In this document: positions 1 through 6,387 of the stretch, piece by piece
Layout: the number at the start of each line of letters is the position of its first letter
How positions within the stretch are numbered: position 1 is the stretch's first letter
Assembly: GCA_963169595.1 (NCBI GenBank)
Contig: CAUJFM010000064.1
Coordinates: forward strand, 1 to 9,750
Source of the DNA: Bacteroidota bacterium
GTDB taxonomy: Bacteria; Bacteroidota; Bacteroidia; Flavobacteriales_F; PHOS-HE28
DNA: 9,750 nt
Direction: 5' to 3'
Translations under genes and position numbers: made by a program
Notes under the pieces: model-generated
Told to the model about the DNA's origin: nothing
Database searches by the model: none
The model's input: the letters and a program-made list of their open reading frames with translations, nothing else

Positions 1-2
1 TG

Positions 3-1244
3 CCGCTCTTCATCTTCGACACGGACATCCTCGACAAGCTGGAGGACAAGGCCGACCGGCGGGTGGACTTCATCCACCGCGCCCTGAGCAGCTTGCAGGC
101 GGAACTCGTGAAGCGCGGCTCCACCCTGCTGGTGGAACACGGGCGCCCCCTCGATGTCTGGAAGCGGCTGCTGGCGCAATACGAGATCGCGGCGGTCACC
201 ACCAACCACGACCATGAACCGTATGCCATCGCGCGGGATACCGCCGTGGGCGAGCTGCTGGCCGCGCACGGTGTGCCCTTCTGCACGTTCAAGGACATCA
301 GCATCTTCGAGCGCGGCGAGGTGGTGAAGGATGATGGCGGGCCGTACACCGTGTACACCCCCTACATGCGCAAATGGCGGGCGCAGTTCACGCCCGAGAT
401 GGCCGCGCCCCACCGCAGCGAGGACCGGTTGGACCGACTGTGGAAGAGCGATCCGCTCCCTCCGCCCAGCTTGGAGGCCATCGGGTTCAAACCGACAGAC
501 CTGCAGGCCCCGCCTGCCACCTTGACGGATGAACTGCTCCGCAACTATGACCGCACGCGCGACATCCCGTCCGTGATCGGGACCAGCCGGATGAGCACGC
601 ACCTGCGCTTCGGCACGGTGAGCGTGCGCGAACTGGTGCGTCGCAGCTTCGCGACCAGCCCGAAGTACCTGAACGAGCTCATCTGGCGGGAGTTCTTCAT
701 GCAGATACTCTGGCATTTCCCGCACCCGGAGCGGGCCTTCAAGCCTGCGTATGACCAGATCGCGTGGCGTGCCGACGAGGCCGGGTTCAAGGCCTGGTGT
801 GCGGGACGAACGGGTTATCCTTTGGTGGACGCCGGCATGCGCGAATTGAATGCTACCGGCCTGATGCACAACCGGGTGCGCATGGTGGTGGCCAGTTTCC
901 TCACCAAACACCTCCTCATCGACTGGCGCTGGGGGGAGGCCTACTTCGCGGCCAAACTGCTCGACTTTGAGCTGAGCAGCAACAACGGAGGCTGGCAATG
1001 GGCCTCAGGCTCAGGCTGTGACGCAGCTCCCTACTTCCGCGTGTTCAACCCCACCCTGCAACTCCAGCGCTTCGACCCCCAGTTAAAATATGTAAAGTAT
1101 TGGGTGCCAGAGTATGGATCGGCAAACTATGTGCAGCCGTTGGTCGTTCATGAGATGGCCCGCAAACGAGCCTTGGAGACCTACAAGTCCGGTCTCGAAG
1201 GGAACCGGGCCACGGCACAACGTCAAACCGATCTATTCACATAG
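3..1244 (+). CDS. phr: Deoxyribodipyrimidine photolyase (class I CPD type), 5' partial
   Basis: Flavoprotein that uses blue light to split UV-induced cyclobutane pyrimidine dimers in DNA. The frame is open to the left edge and begins with PLFIFDTDILDKLEDKADRR, a normal internal photolyase segment. The true start therefore lies outside the window, about 35 residues upstream judging from the family, and the GTG at 63 is not the start. Counting visible residues from nt 3, the FAD domain shows E225, W228 and R229 (ELIWREF), N290 (MHNRVRM) and N327 (NNGGW). These align with E. coli PhrB E274, W277, R278, N341 and the flavin-N5 residue N378. The electron-transfer tryptophans W255, W308 and W331 align with W306, W359 and W382 at the same spacing. 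An Asn rather than Asp or Cys near flavin N5 favours a repair enzyme over a signalling cryptochrome; this is inferred from alignment by eye. The stop lies 2 bases before the next gene. Confidence 0.95.
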   Translation, partial: PLFIFDTDILDKLEDKADRRVDFIHRALSSLQAELVKRGSTLLVEHGRPLDVWKRLLAQYEIAAVTTNHDHEPYAIARDTAVGELLAAHGVPFCTFKDISIFERGEVVKDDGGPYTVYTPYMRKWRAQFTPEMAAPHRSEDRLDRLWKSDPLPPPSLEAIGFKPTDLQAPPATLTDELLRNYDRTRDIPSVIGTSRMSTHLRFGTVSVRELVRRSFATSPKYLNELIWREFFMQILWHFPHPERAFKPAYDQIAWRADEAGFKAWCAGRTGYPLVDAGMRELNATGLMHNRVRMVVASFLTKHLLIDWRWGEAYFAAKLLDFELSSNNGGWQWASGSGCDAAPYFRVFNPTLQLQRFDPQLKYVKYWVPEYGSANYVQPLVVHEMARKRALETYKSGLEGNRATAQRQTDLFT

Positions 1245-1246
1245 CC

Positions 1247-1408
1247 ATGCCACGCAAGAAAAAACAGGTCATCCTCACCCAACCGGTGAAAGAGGGCATC
1301 AAGCAGATCAAGGTCCGTCTGGATGCCAGGACCATCATCACGGTGGCCAGCCAGAAGGCACTTGAGTTCTGGCGCCAGCGTTATCCCAAGCTGGAGGTCA
1401 TCGGCTGA
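1247..1408 (+). CDS. Small basic protein of unknown function (53 aa)
   Basis: I do not recognise this family. The ATG begins 2 bases after the photolyase stop and the TGA ends 4 bases before the SRPBCC gene, so it fills the gap exactly as an operon member would. The protein starts with a basic run (MPRKKKQVIL). It has a middle segment IKQIKVRLDARTIITV that could form beta strands, then a likely amphipathic helix (SQKALEFWRQRYPKLEVI). No cysteine, signal peptide or membrane segment is present. The compact basic fold could suit nucleic-acid or protein binding, but that is a guess. Reading frame, codon use and spacing support a real gene; an unrelated longer frame on the opposite strand (1223-1582) is a less likely reading. 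Confidence 0.72.
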   Translation: MPRKKKQVILTQPVKEGIKQIKVRLDARTIITVASQKALEFWRQRYPKLEVIG

Positions 1409-1412
1409 GCCC

Positions 1413-1889
1413 ATGGCCCTGCACGTCCTCGAACAGGAACAGGTGCTGCCGATCAGCTTGGAGGAGGCTTGGAGCTTCTTCAGTTCGCCGCGCAACCTGG
1501 CCCGGATCACCCCGCCCGACATGGGTTTCGTGATCCACGAACCGTTCGATGACTCCCCCGCACATGCCGGGCAGCGGATCACCTACACGGTGCGGCCGCT
1601 GTTCGGCATTCCGCTGAAATGGGTCACCCTCATCGCCCTGGCCGAAGGTCCTCATCGCTTTGTGGACAGCCAGATCAAAGGCCCCTACAAGCGCTGGTGG
1701 CACCTGCACACCTTTGAGGCGGTGGAGGGCGGCGTGCGGATGCGCGACCGGGTGGAATATGAACTGCCGCTGGGTCCTTTGGGCGAACTGGCGCATGTTA
1801 TGTTCGTGAGGAAGCGCCTGCAACAGATCTTCGCGCACCGCCGGGAGACCCTGCAGCGCCTATTTCCCGGCCCGGCGCGAACCATTTGA
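1413..1889 (+). CDS. SRPBCC-family (START/Bet v 1-like) protein
   Basis: A 158-residue soluble protein of the SRPBCC fold, which forms a deep pocket for hydrophobic ligands. The opening LPISLEEAWSFFSSPRNLARITP (residues 12-34) is the usual first strand, helix and loop of polyketide-cyclase/dehydrase-like members. The sequence then shows alternating strands (TYTVRPLFGIPLKWVTLI, MRDRVEYELPLGPLG) and a C-terminal helix from about residue 128 (MFVRKRLQQIFAHRRETLQRL), which closes the pocket. The ATG at 1413 was chosen over upstream in-frame starts because the homologous part begins right there and it lies 4 bases after the preceding stop. Ligand and reaction cannot be read from the sequence. Its place between photolyase and crtZ suggests a link to carotenoid or light-stress functions, which is inference from context. 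Confidence 0.85.
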   Translation: MALHVLEQEQVLPISLEEAWSFFSSPRNLARITPPDMGFVIHEPFDDSPAHAGQRITYTVRPLFGIPLKWVTLIALAEGPHRFVDSQIKGPYKRWWHLHTFEAVEGGVRMRDRVEYELPLGPLGELAHVMFVRKRLQQIFAHRRETLQRLFPGPARTI

Positions 1890-1911
1890 AGGACGAGTCT
1901 GTTCCTCGGAC

Positions 1912-2412
1912 ATGAGCATCTGGGCCATCATCGGCATCGTATCGGCCACCGCACTGATCATGGAATTCGTGGCCTGGGCCACCCACAAGTACGTCATGCA
2001 CGGCTTCCTGTGGGTGCTGCATGCGGACCACCACAAGAAGGACCACTACGGCTTCCTGGAGCGCAACGATACCTTCTTCCTGATCTTCGCCATCCCCTCC
2101 ATGCTCCTGTTCATCGTGGGCGGCGTGAAGGGGCTGCACACCCCCTACCTGTGGATCGGCCTCGGCATCCTGGTGTATGGGCTGCTGTACTTCTTCGTGC
2201 ACGAGGTGTTCATCCACCAGCGCATCAAGTGGCTGCGCAACACGAACAACGCCTACTTCCTGGCGATCCGCCGGGCGCACAAGGTGCACCACAAGCACCT
2301 GGGCAAGGAGCACGGTGAGTGCTTCGGCATGCTGATCGTGCCGATGAAGTACTACCGCGAGGCCAAGCGGATCCTGGCGCAGCAGCGGGCATCCGCGCCG
2401 CGCACCGCCTGA
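1912..2412 (+). CDS. crtZ: Beta-carotene 3-hydroxylase, CrtZ type (fatty acid hydroxylase/sterol desaturase superfamily)
   Basis: Membrane di-iron enzyme expected to add hydroxyl groups to the beta-ionone rings of carotenoids, for example beta-carotene to zeaxanthin. The 166-residue length suits bacterial CrtZ. The iron-binding histidine clusters are all visible: HKYVMH (residues 25-30), HADHH (37-41), HEVFIH (97-102) and HKVHHKH (123-129). Hydrophobic segments lie at about 4-22, 54-72 and 79-97. The start follows the SRPBCC stop by 22 bases. The last residues (about 150-166) are a basic, probably disordered tail. Substrate choice (beta-carotene versus related carotenoids) cannot be told from sequence. 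No other carotenoid gene is in the window, so precursors must be made elsewhere. Confidence 0.9.
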   Translation: MSIWAIIGIVSATALIMEFVAWATHKYVMHGFLWVLHADHHKKDHYGFLERNDTFFLIFAIPSMLLFIVGGVKGLHTPYLWIGLGILVYGLLYFFVHEVFIHQRIKWLRNTNNAYFLAIRRAHKVHHKHLGKEHGECFGMLIVPMKYYREAKRILAQQRASAPRTA

Positions 2413-2439
2413 TCTAAAGTCACTTCAGTTCGTCCTTGA
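2413..2439. other. Convergent junction between crtZ and the TauE/SafE-family gene
   Basis: The two operons end tail to tail with 27 bases between the stop codons. I see no GC-rich hairpin followed by a T run on either strand. Termination must use something not visible here, or transcripts may overlap at their 3' ends. Confidence 0.6.
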
Positions 2440-3162
2440 TCACTCGGGAACCTCCCCGGGGGCACACTCCTGTACCGTGGTATTGACCTCGGGCAGGTCG
2501 GGGCTGATGTAGGGAATGCCCAGGTCCAGGCCCCGCAGGATGAACAGGACGCCCATCGCGGCATAGGCCACCGGGGTGAACTTGCGCAACGTGGCGCGCA
2601 GGCCCGGCGCCAGATACGTGCTGCCTACTTTCAATGTGACGAGCGCCGGCCAGGTGCCCAAGCCGAAGACGAGCATGAAGCCGGCCCCTGACATCCAGCC
2701 ATCCTGGGACATGGCGCCGGCCAGGGCGAGATAGACCATGCCACAGGGCAGCAGTCCATTGATCATCCCCGTGACCAGAAGTCCCTCGGGCGACGTGCGG
2801 TGGAGTTGGCGTGCGAACACCCCTTGCAGGCGCATGGCCAGGCGGGCCGGGCCTTGGGCCACCGGGATGCGTGCGAGCAGGCCCGGGAGGAACAGGCTGG
2901 CCAGGATGAGGATGCCGAGCGCGATGGAGACCGTGCGTTGAACGCCGGCCATGTGCAGCCCACGTCCGAACAGGCCCGCCGCAGCACCGAGCGTCATGTA
3001 GGTGAGGAGGCGTCCTCCGTTGAGGAGGAACGCGCTACCCAGGCGGGCGGCCATGTGGCCTTTGGGCGAAGGCACCGCCAGGGCCAGCGGTCCGCACATG
3101 CCCAGGCAATGCGCGCTGCTGAGCAGTCCCAGCACAAAGGCCGTTACGGCCCATGAGCTCAT
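2440..3162 (-). CDS. TauE/SafE-family (DsbD_2-like) membrane protein linked to cbb3 oxidase
   Basis: A 240-residue polytopic membrane protein of the kind often annotated 'sulfite exporter TauE/SafE', related to the transmembrane part of DsbD/CcdA. Two cysteine motifs stand out: HCLGMCGP (residues 18-25, C19 and C23) in the first helix, and LLPCGMVY (C140) in the middle. Their placement resembles the redox-active cysteine pairs of CcdA-type proteins. About six hydrophobic segments are visible. The start at 3162 gives a good N-terminal membrane helix (SSWAVTAFVLGLLSSAHCLG) and overlaps the ccoH stop by ATGA; a longer frame to 3213 would add an unlikely polar leader. As the last gene of the operon it probably helps cbb3 maturation, through copper or thiol handling. 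That role is inferred from context. Sulfite export is not supported here. Confidence 0.85.
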   Translation of the reverse strand: MSSWAVTAFVLGLLSSAHCLGMCGPLALAVPSPKGHMAARLGSAFLLNGGRLLTYMTLGAAAGLFGRGLHMAGVQRTVSIALGILILASLFLPGLLARIPVAQGPARLAMRLQGVFARQLHRTSPEGLLVTGMINGLLPCGMVYLALAGAMSQDGWMSGAGFMLVFGLGTWPALVTLKVGSTYLAPGLRATLRKFTPVAYAAMGVLFILRGLDLGIPYISPDLPEVNTTVQECAPGEVPE

Positions 3163-3602
3163 TGGAAGTACAGCCGTTCCTTGGTGAGGTAGGTGGTGCC
3201 GTCCGCCGACCAATCCAGCACGGCATTGTACGCGCCCTTGAGGCGGCCGCCGAGGTCGATGGTGGCCACGCCGCTCGTATCGGGGGTCACCGGAAAGCGC
3301 GCATCGGCACGTGCATCCGAGGGGCGCTGCAGGTAGAGCTCACCGGTAACGGCCTTGCCCCGCACGGTCTGCGGCCATTCGATCTGCAAGGTGCTCCCGT
3401 TCAACACCAACTGCACCTGGCCTTCCAATGCGGCGGCCCGGTTCAGCTTGTCGATCTGTTCCTGGTAACGCAGTTCCTGGGCGTAATAATCCTCGGCCAC
3501 CAGCTCCTCCTGGTTGAACGCGGCGCGGTACATGAAGGAGGCCATCAGCAGCACAAAGACCGTCATGACGAGAAAAATGGCCTTACCCCAGGTGAACTTC
3601 AT
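3159..3602 (-). CDS. ccoH: CcoH/FixH, cbb3 oxidase assembly and stability protein
   Basis: A 147-residue single-pass membrane protein needed for assembly or stability of cbb3 oxidase in better studied bacteria. The N-terminus MKFTWGKAIFLVMTVFVLL leads into one membrane helix (about residues 7-26). The FixH hallmark YYAQELRYQEQID follows at about 40-52, and then a beta-rich periplasmic domain. Its ATG overlaps the ccoG stop, and its own stop overlaps the next start, both as ATGA, which points to translational coupling. Length and layout match the Bacteroidota FixH family. Confidence 0.92.
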   Translation of the reverse strand: MKFTWGKAIFLVMTVFVLLMASFMYRAAFNQEELVAEDYYAQELRYQEQIDKLNRAAALEGQVQLVLNGSTLQIEWPQTVRGKAVTGELYLQRPSDARADARFPVTPDTSGVATIDLGGRLKGAYNAVLDWSADGTTYLTKERLYFQ

Positions 3603-5029
3603 GATGCTGTCTTGATCGGCCCCACAAAGGTAGTGCCCACCGTTTCGATGAGCTGGTCACCGGAGTACACCCCGATCTCCAGCTTGGTCTTGGTGCCCTT
3701 GATCTCCGCGGGATCGAGCACGATGAACAGGGCACCCTGACCCAGCGCGGCCTTCTCCAGGAAGACCTCCTTGCCCACCAGGCGGACCTCGCCCTTGATG
3801 CCGATGAGCTCGAAGCGCAGGGGCATATCGCGCGAGGTCTTGTTCACCACCTTGTAGTTGTACAGGTTGCTGATGCGGCCATCCTCCTGCGTCTGGAAGA
3901 GCATGCCCGGGGTGCGCAGCACGGTGGCCTCCACATCGCTGCGCATCACGATGAGCGTGATGATCACGCCCACCAGTACCGTCAGCACGCCGGTGTAGGC
4001 CTTCATGCGGGTGGTGAAGCGCCAGGGCTGCTTGTCGGCGATCTCCGCCTCACTCGCGAAACGGATCAGGCCCTTGGGCAGGTCCACACTGGCCATCATG
4101 TGGTTGCAGGCATCGATGCAGGCCGTGCAGTTCACACATTCCAGTTGCGTTCCGTTGCGGATGTCGATGCCCGTGGGGCACACGTGCACACAGGCCTTGC
4201 AATCGATGCAATCGCCCTTGCCGGCCGCCTTGCGGTCCTCCCCCTTCCTGATCTTGGCACGACCCTCGCCGCGCACGTGATCATAGGCCACCACCAGGCT
4301 GTGGCGGTCCAGCAGCACACCTTGCAGGCGGCCGTAGGGGCACACCGTGGTGCACACCTGTTCGCGCATGAAGGCGAAGACCCCGTAGAACACAAGGGAG
4401 AAACCCACCATGGCGATGAAGCCACCGAGATGCTCCGTGGGTGGCGAGGTGATGATGTCGACCAGCGCATCGCTGCCCACGATGTAGGCAAGGAAGGTGT
4501 TGCCGATGAGGAAGGCGATCAGGAAGAAGATGAAATGCTTCAGGCCCTTCTTCCACAGTTTGACCGGCCCCCAAGGCTCCTTGTTCAAGGCCTGCTGCTG
4601 CTTCCAGTCGCCCTCGATCCAATACTCGATGCGGCGATAGACCAGTTCCATGAAGATGGTCTGCGGACAGACCCAGCCGCAGAAGAGCCGTCCGAAGGCG
4701 ACGGTGAACAGCGCGATGAAGATGACCCCGCTGATGAACGCCAGAACGAAGAGGTGGATGTCCTGCGGCCAGAACGTCTGGCCGAGGATCACGAAGCGAC
4801 GCCCCAGCAGGTCGATCTGGAGCAGTGGATCACCGCCGATGCGGATGAACGGGCCCAGGAAGAGGAGGACGAGCAGCGAATAGCCGACCACTTGTCGGCG
4901 GTTGAACCAGGCACCGGCCGGCTTCTTCGGATAGATCCAGATGCGCTTGCCGCTCTTGTCCACCGTCGCGATCGAGTCGCGAAAGCTCTCGTCGCGCGCA
5001 CCGTTGGCACTGTTGTTATCCATGCTCAT
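3599..5029 (-). CDS. ccoG: CcoG/FixG/RdxA, cbb3 oxidase accessory iron-sulfur protein
   Basis: A 476-residue membrane protein with two ferredoxin-like [4Fe-4S] sites. In the well studied family it acts in cbb3 biogenesis, reducing copper before CcoN receives it. Membrane segments lie at about 48-63, 92-112, 165-185, 203-220 and 345-362. Conserved cysteines include CGWVCPQ (C117, C121), CTTVCPYG (C226, C230), CIDCKACVHVCP (C274, C277, C280, C284) and CVNCTACIDAC (C298, C301, C304, C308). The part after residue 365 is a beta-rich Ig-like domain (FixG_C). The ATG at 5029 overlaps the ccoP stop as ATGA; a second in-frame ATG two codons later (5023) is possible. No key residue is missing. Confidence 0.96.
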   Translation of the reverse strand: MSMDNNSANGARDESFRDSIATVDKSGKRIWIYPKKPAGAWFNRRQVVGYSLLVLLFLGPFIRIGGDPLLQIDLLGRRFVILGQTFWPQDIHLFVLAFISGVIFIALFTVAFGRLFCGWVCPQTIFMELVYRRIEYWIEGDWKQQQALNKEPWGPVKLWKKGLKHFIFFLIAFLIGNTFLAYIVGSDALVDIITSPPTEHLGGFIAMVGFSLVFYGVFAFMREQVCTTVCPYGRLQGVLLDRHSLVVAYDHVRGEGRAKIRKGEDRKAAGKGDCIDCKACVHVCPTGIDIRNGTQLECVNCTACIDACNHMMASVDLPKGLIRFASEAEIADKQPWRFTTRMKAYTGVLTVLVGVIITLIVMRSDVEATVLRTPGMLFQTQEDGRISNLYNYKVVNKTSRDMPLRFELIGIKGEVRLVGKEVFLEKAALGQGALFIVLDPAEIKGTKTKLEIGVYSGDQLIETVGTTFVGPIKTAS

Positions 5030-6180
5030 TGGGCCACGGCCACCGCCGTGGTATCAGGCGCTGCGGCCGTTGAGTCGGCCGGGGCGGCACCCTCCTCCTT
5101 CCACAGATCACCCTGCGGCGCCTTGGCGTTGGCGGGGTTCGTGCCCTGCAGGGACATGATGTAGCTGGCCACCTGTTGGATCTCCACCGGTTTCAGGTCC
5201 TTCTTCCAGCTCTGCATGCCCTTCTCCTGCACGCCGTACTTGATGGTGCTGAACACATGCTTGATGCTGCCACCGTGCAGCCAGTAGGCGTCCGTCAGGT
5301 TCGGACCCACGGCGTTGCCTTCGCCGTTCTCGCCATGGCAGGCCTTGCAATAGGTCTGGAACGTGTTCTTGCCGGCCGCCAGAGCGGAAGCATCCGTCAT
5401 GGCCACCACCGTGTTCTCATCAACCGCAGCGGCTGACTTGGCGAGATAGGCCTCCACTTCGGCCTTGGCTTCGGCCATCTCCTGCTCATACTCATCGGCC
5501 TGGTGCAGCCAGGTACCGCTGATGTGCACATTGAAGATGTAGACCACGCTCCAGATGATGGTGCCGTAGAACAACCACAGCCACCACGGCGGAAGCACAT
5601 TGTCCAGCTCACGGATGCCATCGTACTCGTGGTGCATGAGGATATCCTCCTCCTTCTCCACTTTCACGGTGCGGGTGAGCCTGTTCAGCACGGTATCGGC
5701 GAACGAGGTCTCCTCGGCGGCCTTGGTCTCGGCCTCGGGACCGCCCAGCACACGCACCATGCCGCGGATCACCGTCAGCTGGGCCACGATGATGACGAAA
5801 AGGATGATGTTCGCGCTGATGAGCCAGTAGAGCAGGGTCTGCGTGGTGACCATGGCCACGGCAGGCGTTGCCGCCTGGGCATCCAGAGTGGAACCGGCCA
5901 GCAGCAGGGCCAGCACACCGGCCGCGCGGCGACCCTTGAGGAAGTCGGCCCACACCGTGCCCGTACCGCCCAGGGTCTTCATGATGCCCGAGAGGGTGAG
6001 GATGATCACCACCTGGAGCACGGCCATGGCCAGCAGGATGTAGTTGGTCTCCATGCCCGGGTTCTCCAGCAGGCCCGGTGATGAAGTGGCCGCTGCCGCC
6101 GCATCCTGGGCCAGCAAGGGGGCCGACCAGAAGGAACCGATGATCAGCAGTGCAAGGGGAAGGAAGTTCCGTAGACGCAT
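5026..6180 (-). CDS. ccoP: CcoP-like subunit III of cbb3 oxidase, monohaem c type
   Basis: Membrane-anchored cytochrome c subunit that passes electrons to CcoNO. The 384-residue chain begins with a signal-like helix (about 5-24), followed by hydrophobic stretches at 47-68, 86-97 and 116-138. Only then comes the usual FixP_N segment YDGIRELDNVLPPWWLW (186-202) with its membrane helix (about 200-218). A charged, probably coiled stretch (228-250) leads to one cytochrome c domain: CKACH at 278-282, with M322 the likely sixth ligand. The C-terminal tail after about 350 is Ala/Pro/Thr-rich. Proteobacterial CcoP carries two CXXCH sites; here only one is present, as is known for Bacteroidota. It starts 18 bases after ccoQ and ends in an ATGA overlap with ccoG. 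Confidence 0.94.
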   Translation of the reverse strand: MRLRNFLPLALLIIGSFWSAPLLAQDAAAAATSSPGLLENPGMETNYILLAMAVLQVVIILTLSGIMKTLGGTGTVWADFLKGRRAAGVLALLLAGSTLDAQAATPAVAMVTTQTLLYWLISANIILFVIIVAQLTVIRGMVRVLGGPEAETKAAEETSFADTVLNRLTRTVKVEKEEDILMHHEYDGIRELDNVLPPWWLWLFYGTIIWSVVYIFNVHISGTWLHQADEYEQEMAEAKAEVEAYLAKSAAAVDENTVVAMTDASALAAGKNTFQTYCKACHGENGEGNAVGPNLTDAYWLHGGSIKHVFSTIKYGVQEKGMQSWKKDLKPVEIQQVASYIMSLQGTNPANAKAPQGDLWKEEGAAPADSTAAAPDTTAVAVAQ

Positions 6181-6198
6181 GGTGGTTCAGGTGTGCGT

Positions 6199-6378
6199 TC
6201 AGGCGTTGTCGTTGTCAGAGAGCGGCAGCTGCTCCATGTGCTCGATGCGGCTGCGTTCGGTGGTGAGGATGTACCACGAGGCCACGATGAAGATGCCGAG
6301 GAAGAGCACGAAGGCCGCCACGGGATAGATGCCGATGTCGTGGATCGACGTCATATGATGCTTGATGAACTTCAGCAT
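6199..6378 (-). CDS. ccoQ: CcoQ-like small membrane subunit of cbb3 oxidase (59 aa)
   Basis: A short gene between ccoNO (9-base gap) and ccoP (18-base gap). The 59-residue product starts MLKFIKHHMTSIHDIG and has one membrane helix at about 18-38 (YPVAAFVLFLGIFIVASWYI). It ends in a charged cytoplasmic tail that includes ERSRIEHMEQ. Size, single helix and position between the catalytic and CcoP genes are those of CcoQ/FixQ, which stabilises the complex. Sequence similarity in this family is low, so the call rests mainly on topology and context. Confidence 0.85.
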   Translation of the reverse strand: MLKFIKHHMTSIHDIGIYPVAAFVLFLGIFIVASWYILTTERSRIEHMEQLPLSDNDNA

Positions 6379-6387
6379 GGCCGGCGA

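Noticed and set aside
1890..1911. Weak inverted repeat CGAG-N7-CTCG between the SRPBCC gene and crtZ
   Set aside because: Only four base pairs with no T run, in a 22-base gap inside an operon; likely chance.
1398..2313. Two overlapping - strand frames (1398-1838 and 1798-2313) opposite the SRPBCC and crtZ genes
   Set aside because: Both run antisense to genes with clear family motifs, and neither has a recognisable domain or plausible spacing.
4100..5164. Open frame of 354 codons on the + strand opposite ccoG and the end of ccoP
   Set aside because: Low-complexity, Glu/Asp/Ala/His-rich product without motifs; the opposite strand encodes CcoG with all its cysteine motifs.
5176..5350. Possibility of a second CXXCH haem site in CcoP destroyed by a frameshift
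   Set aside because: The frame is continuous from start to stop, the cytochrome domain is complete, and no remnant of a second haem domain appears in other frames; the monohaem form is the normal one for this lineage.
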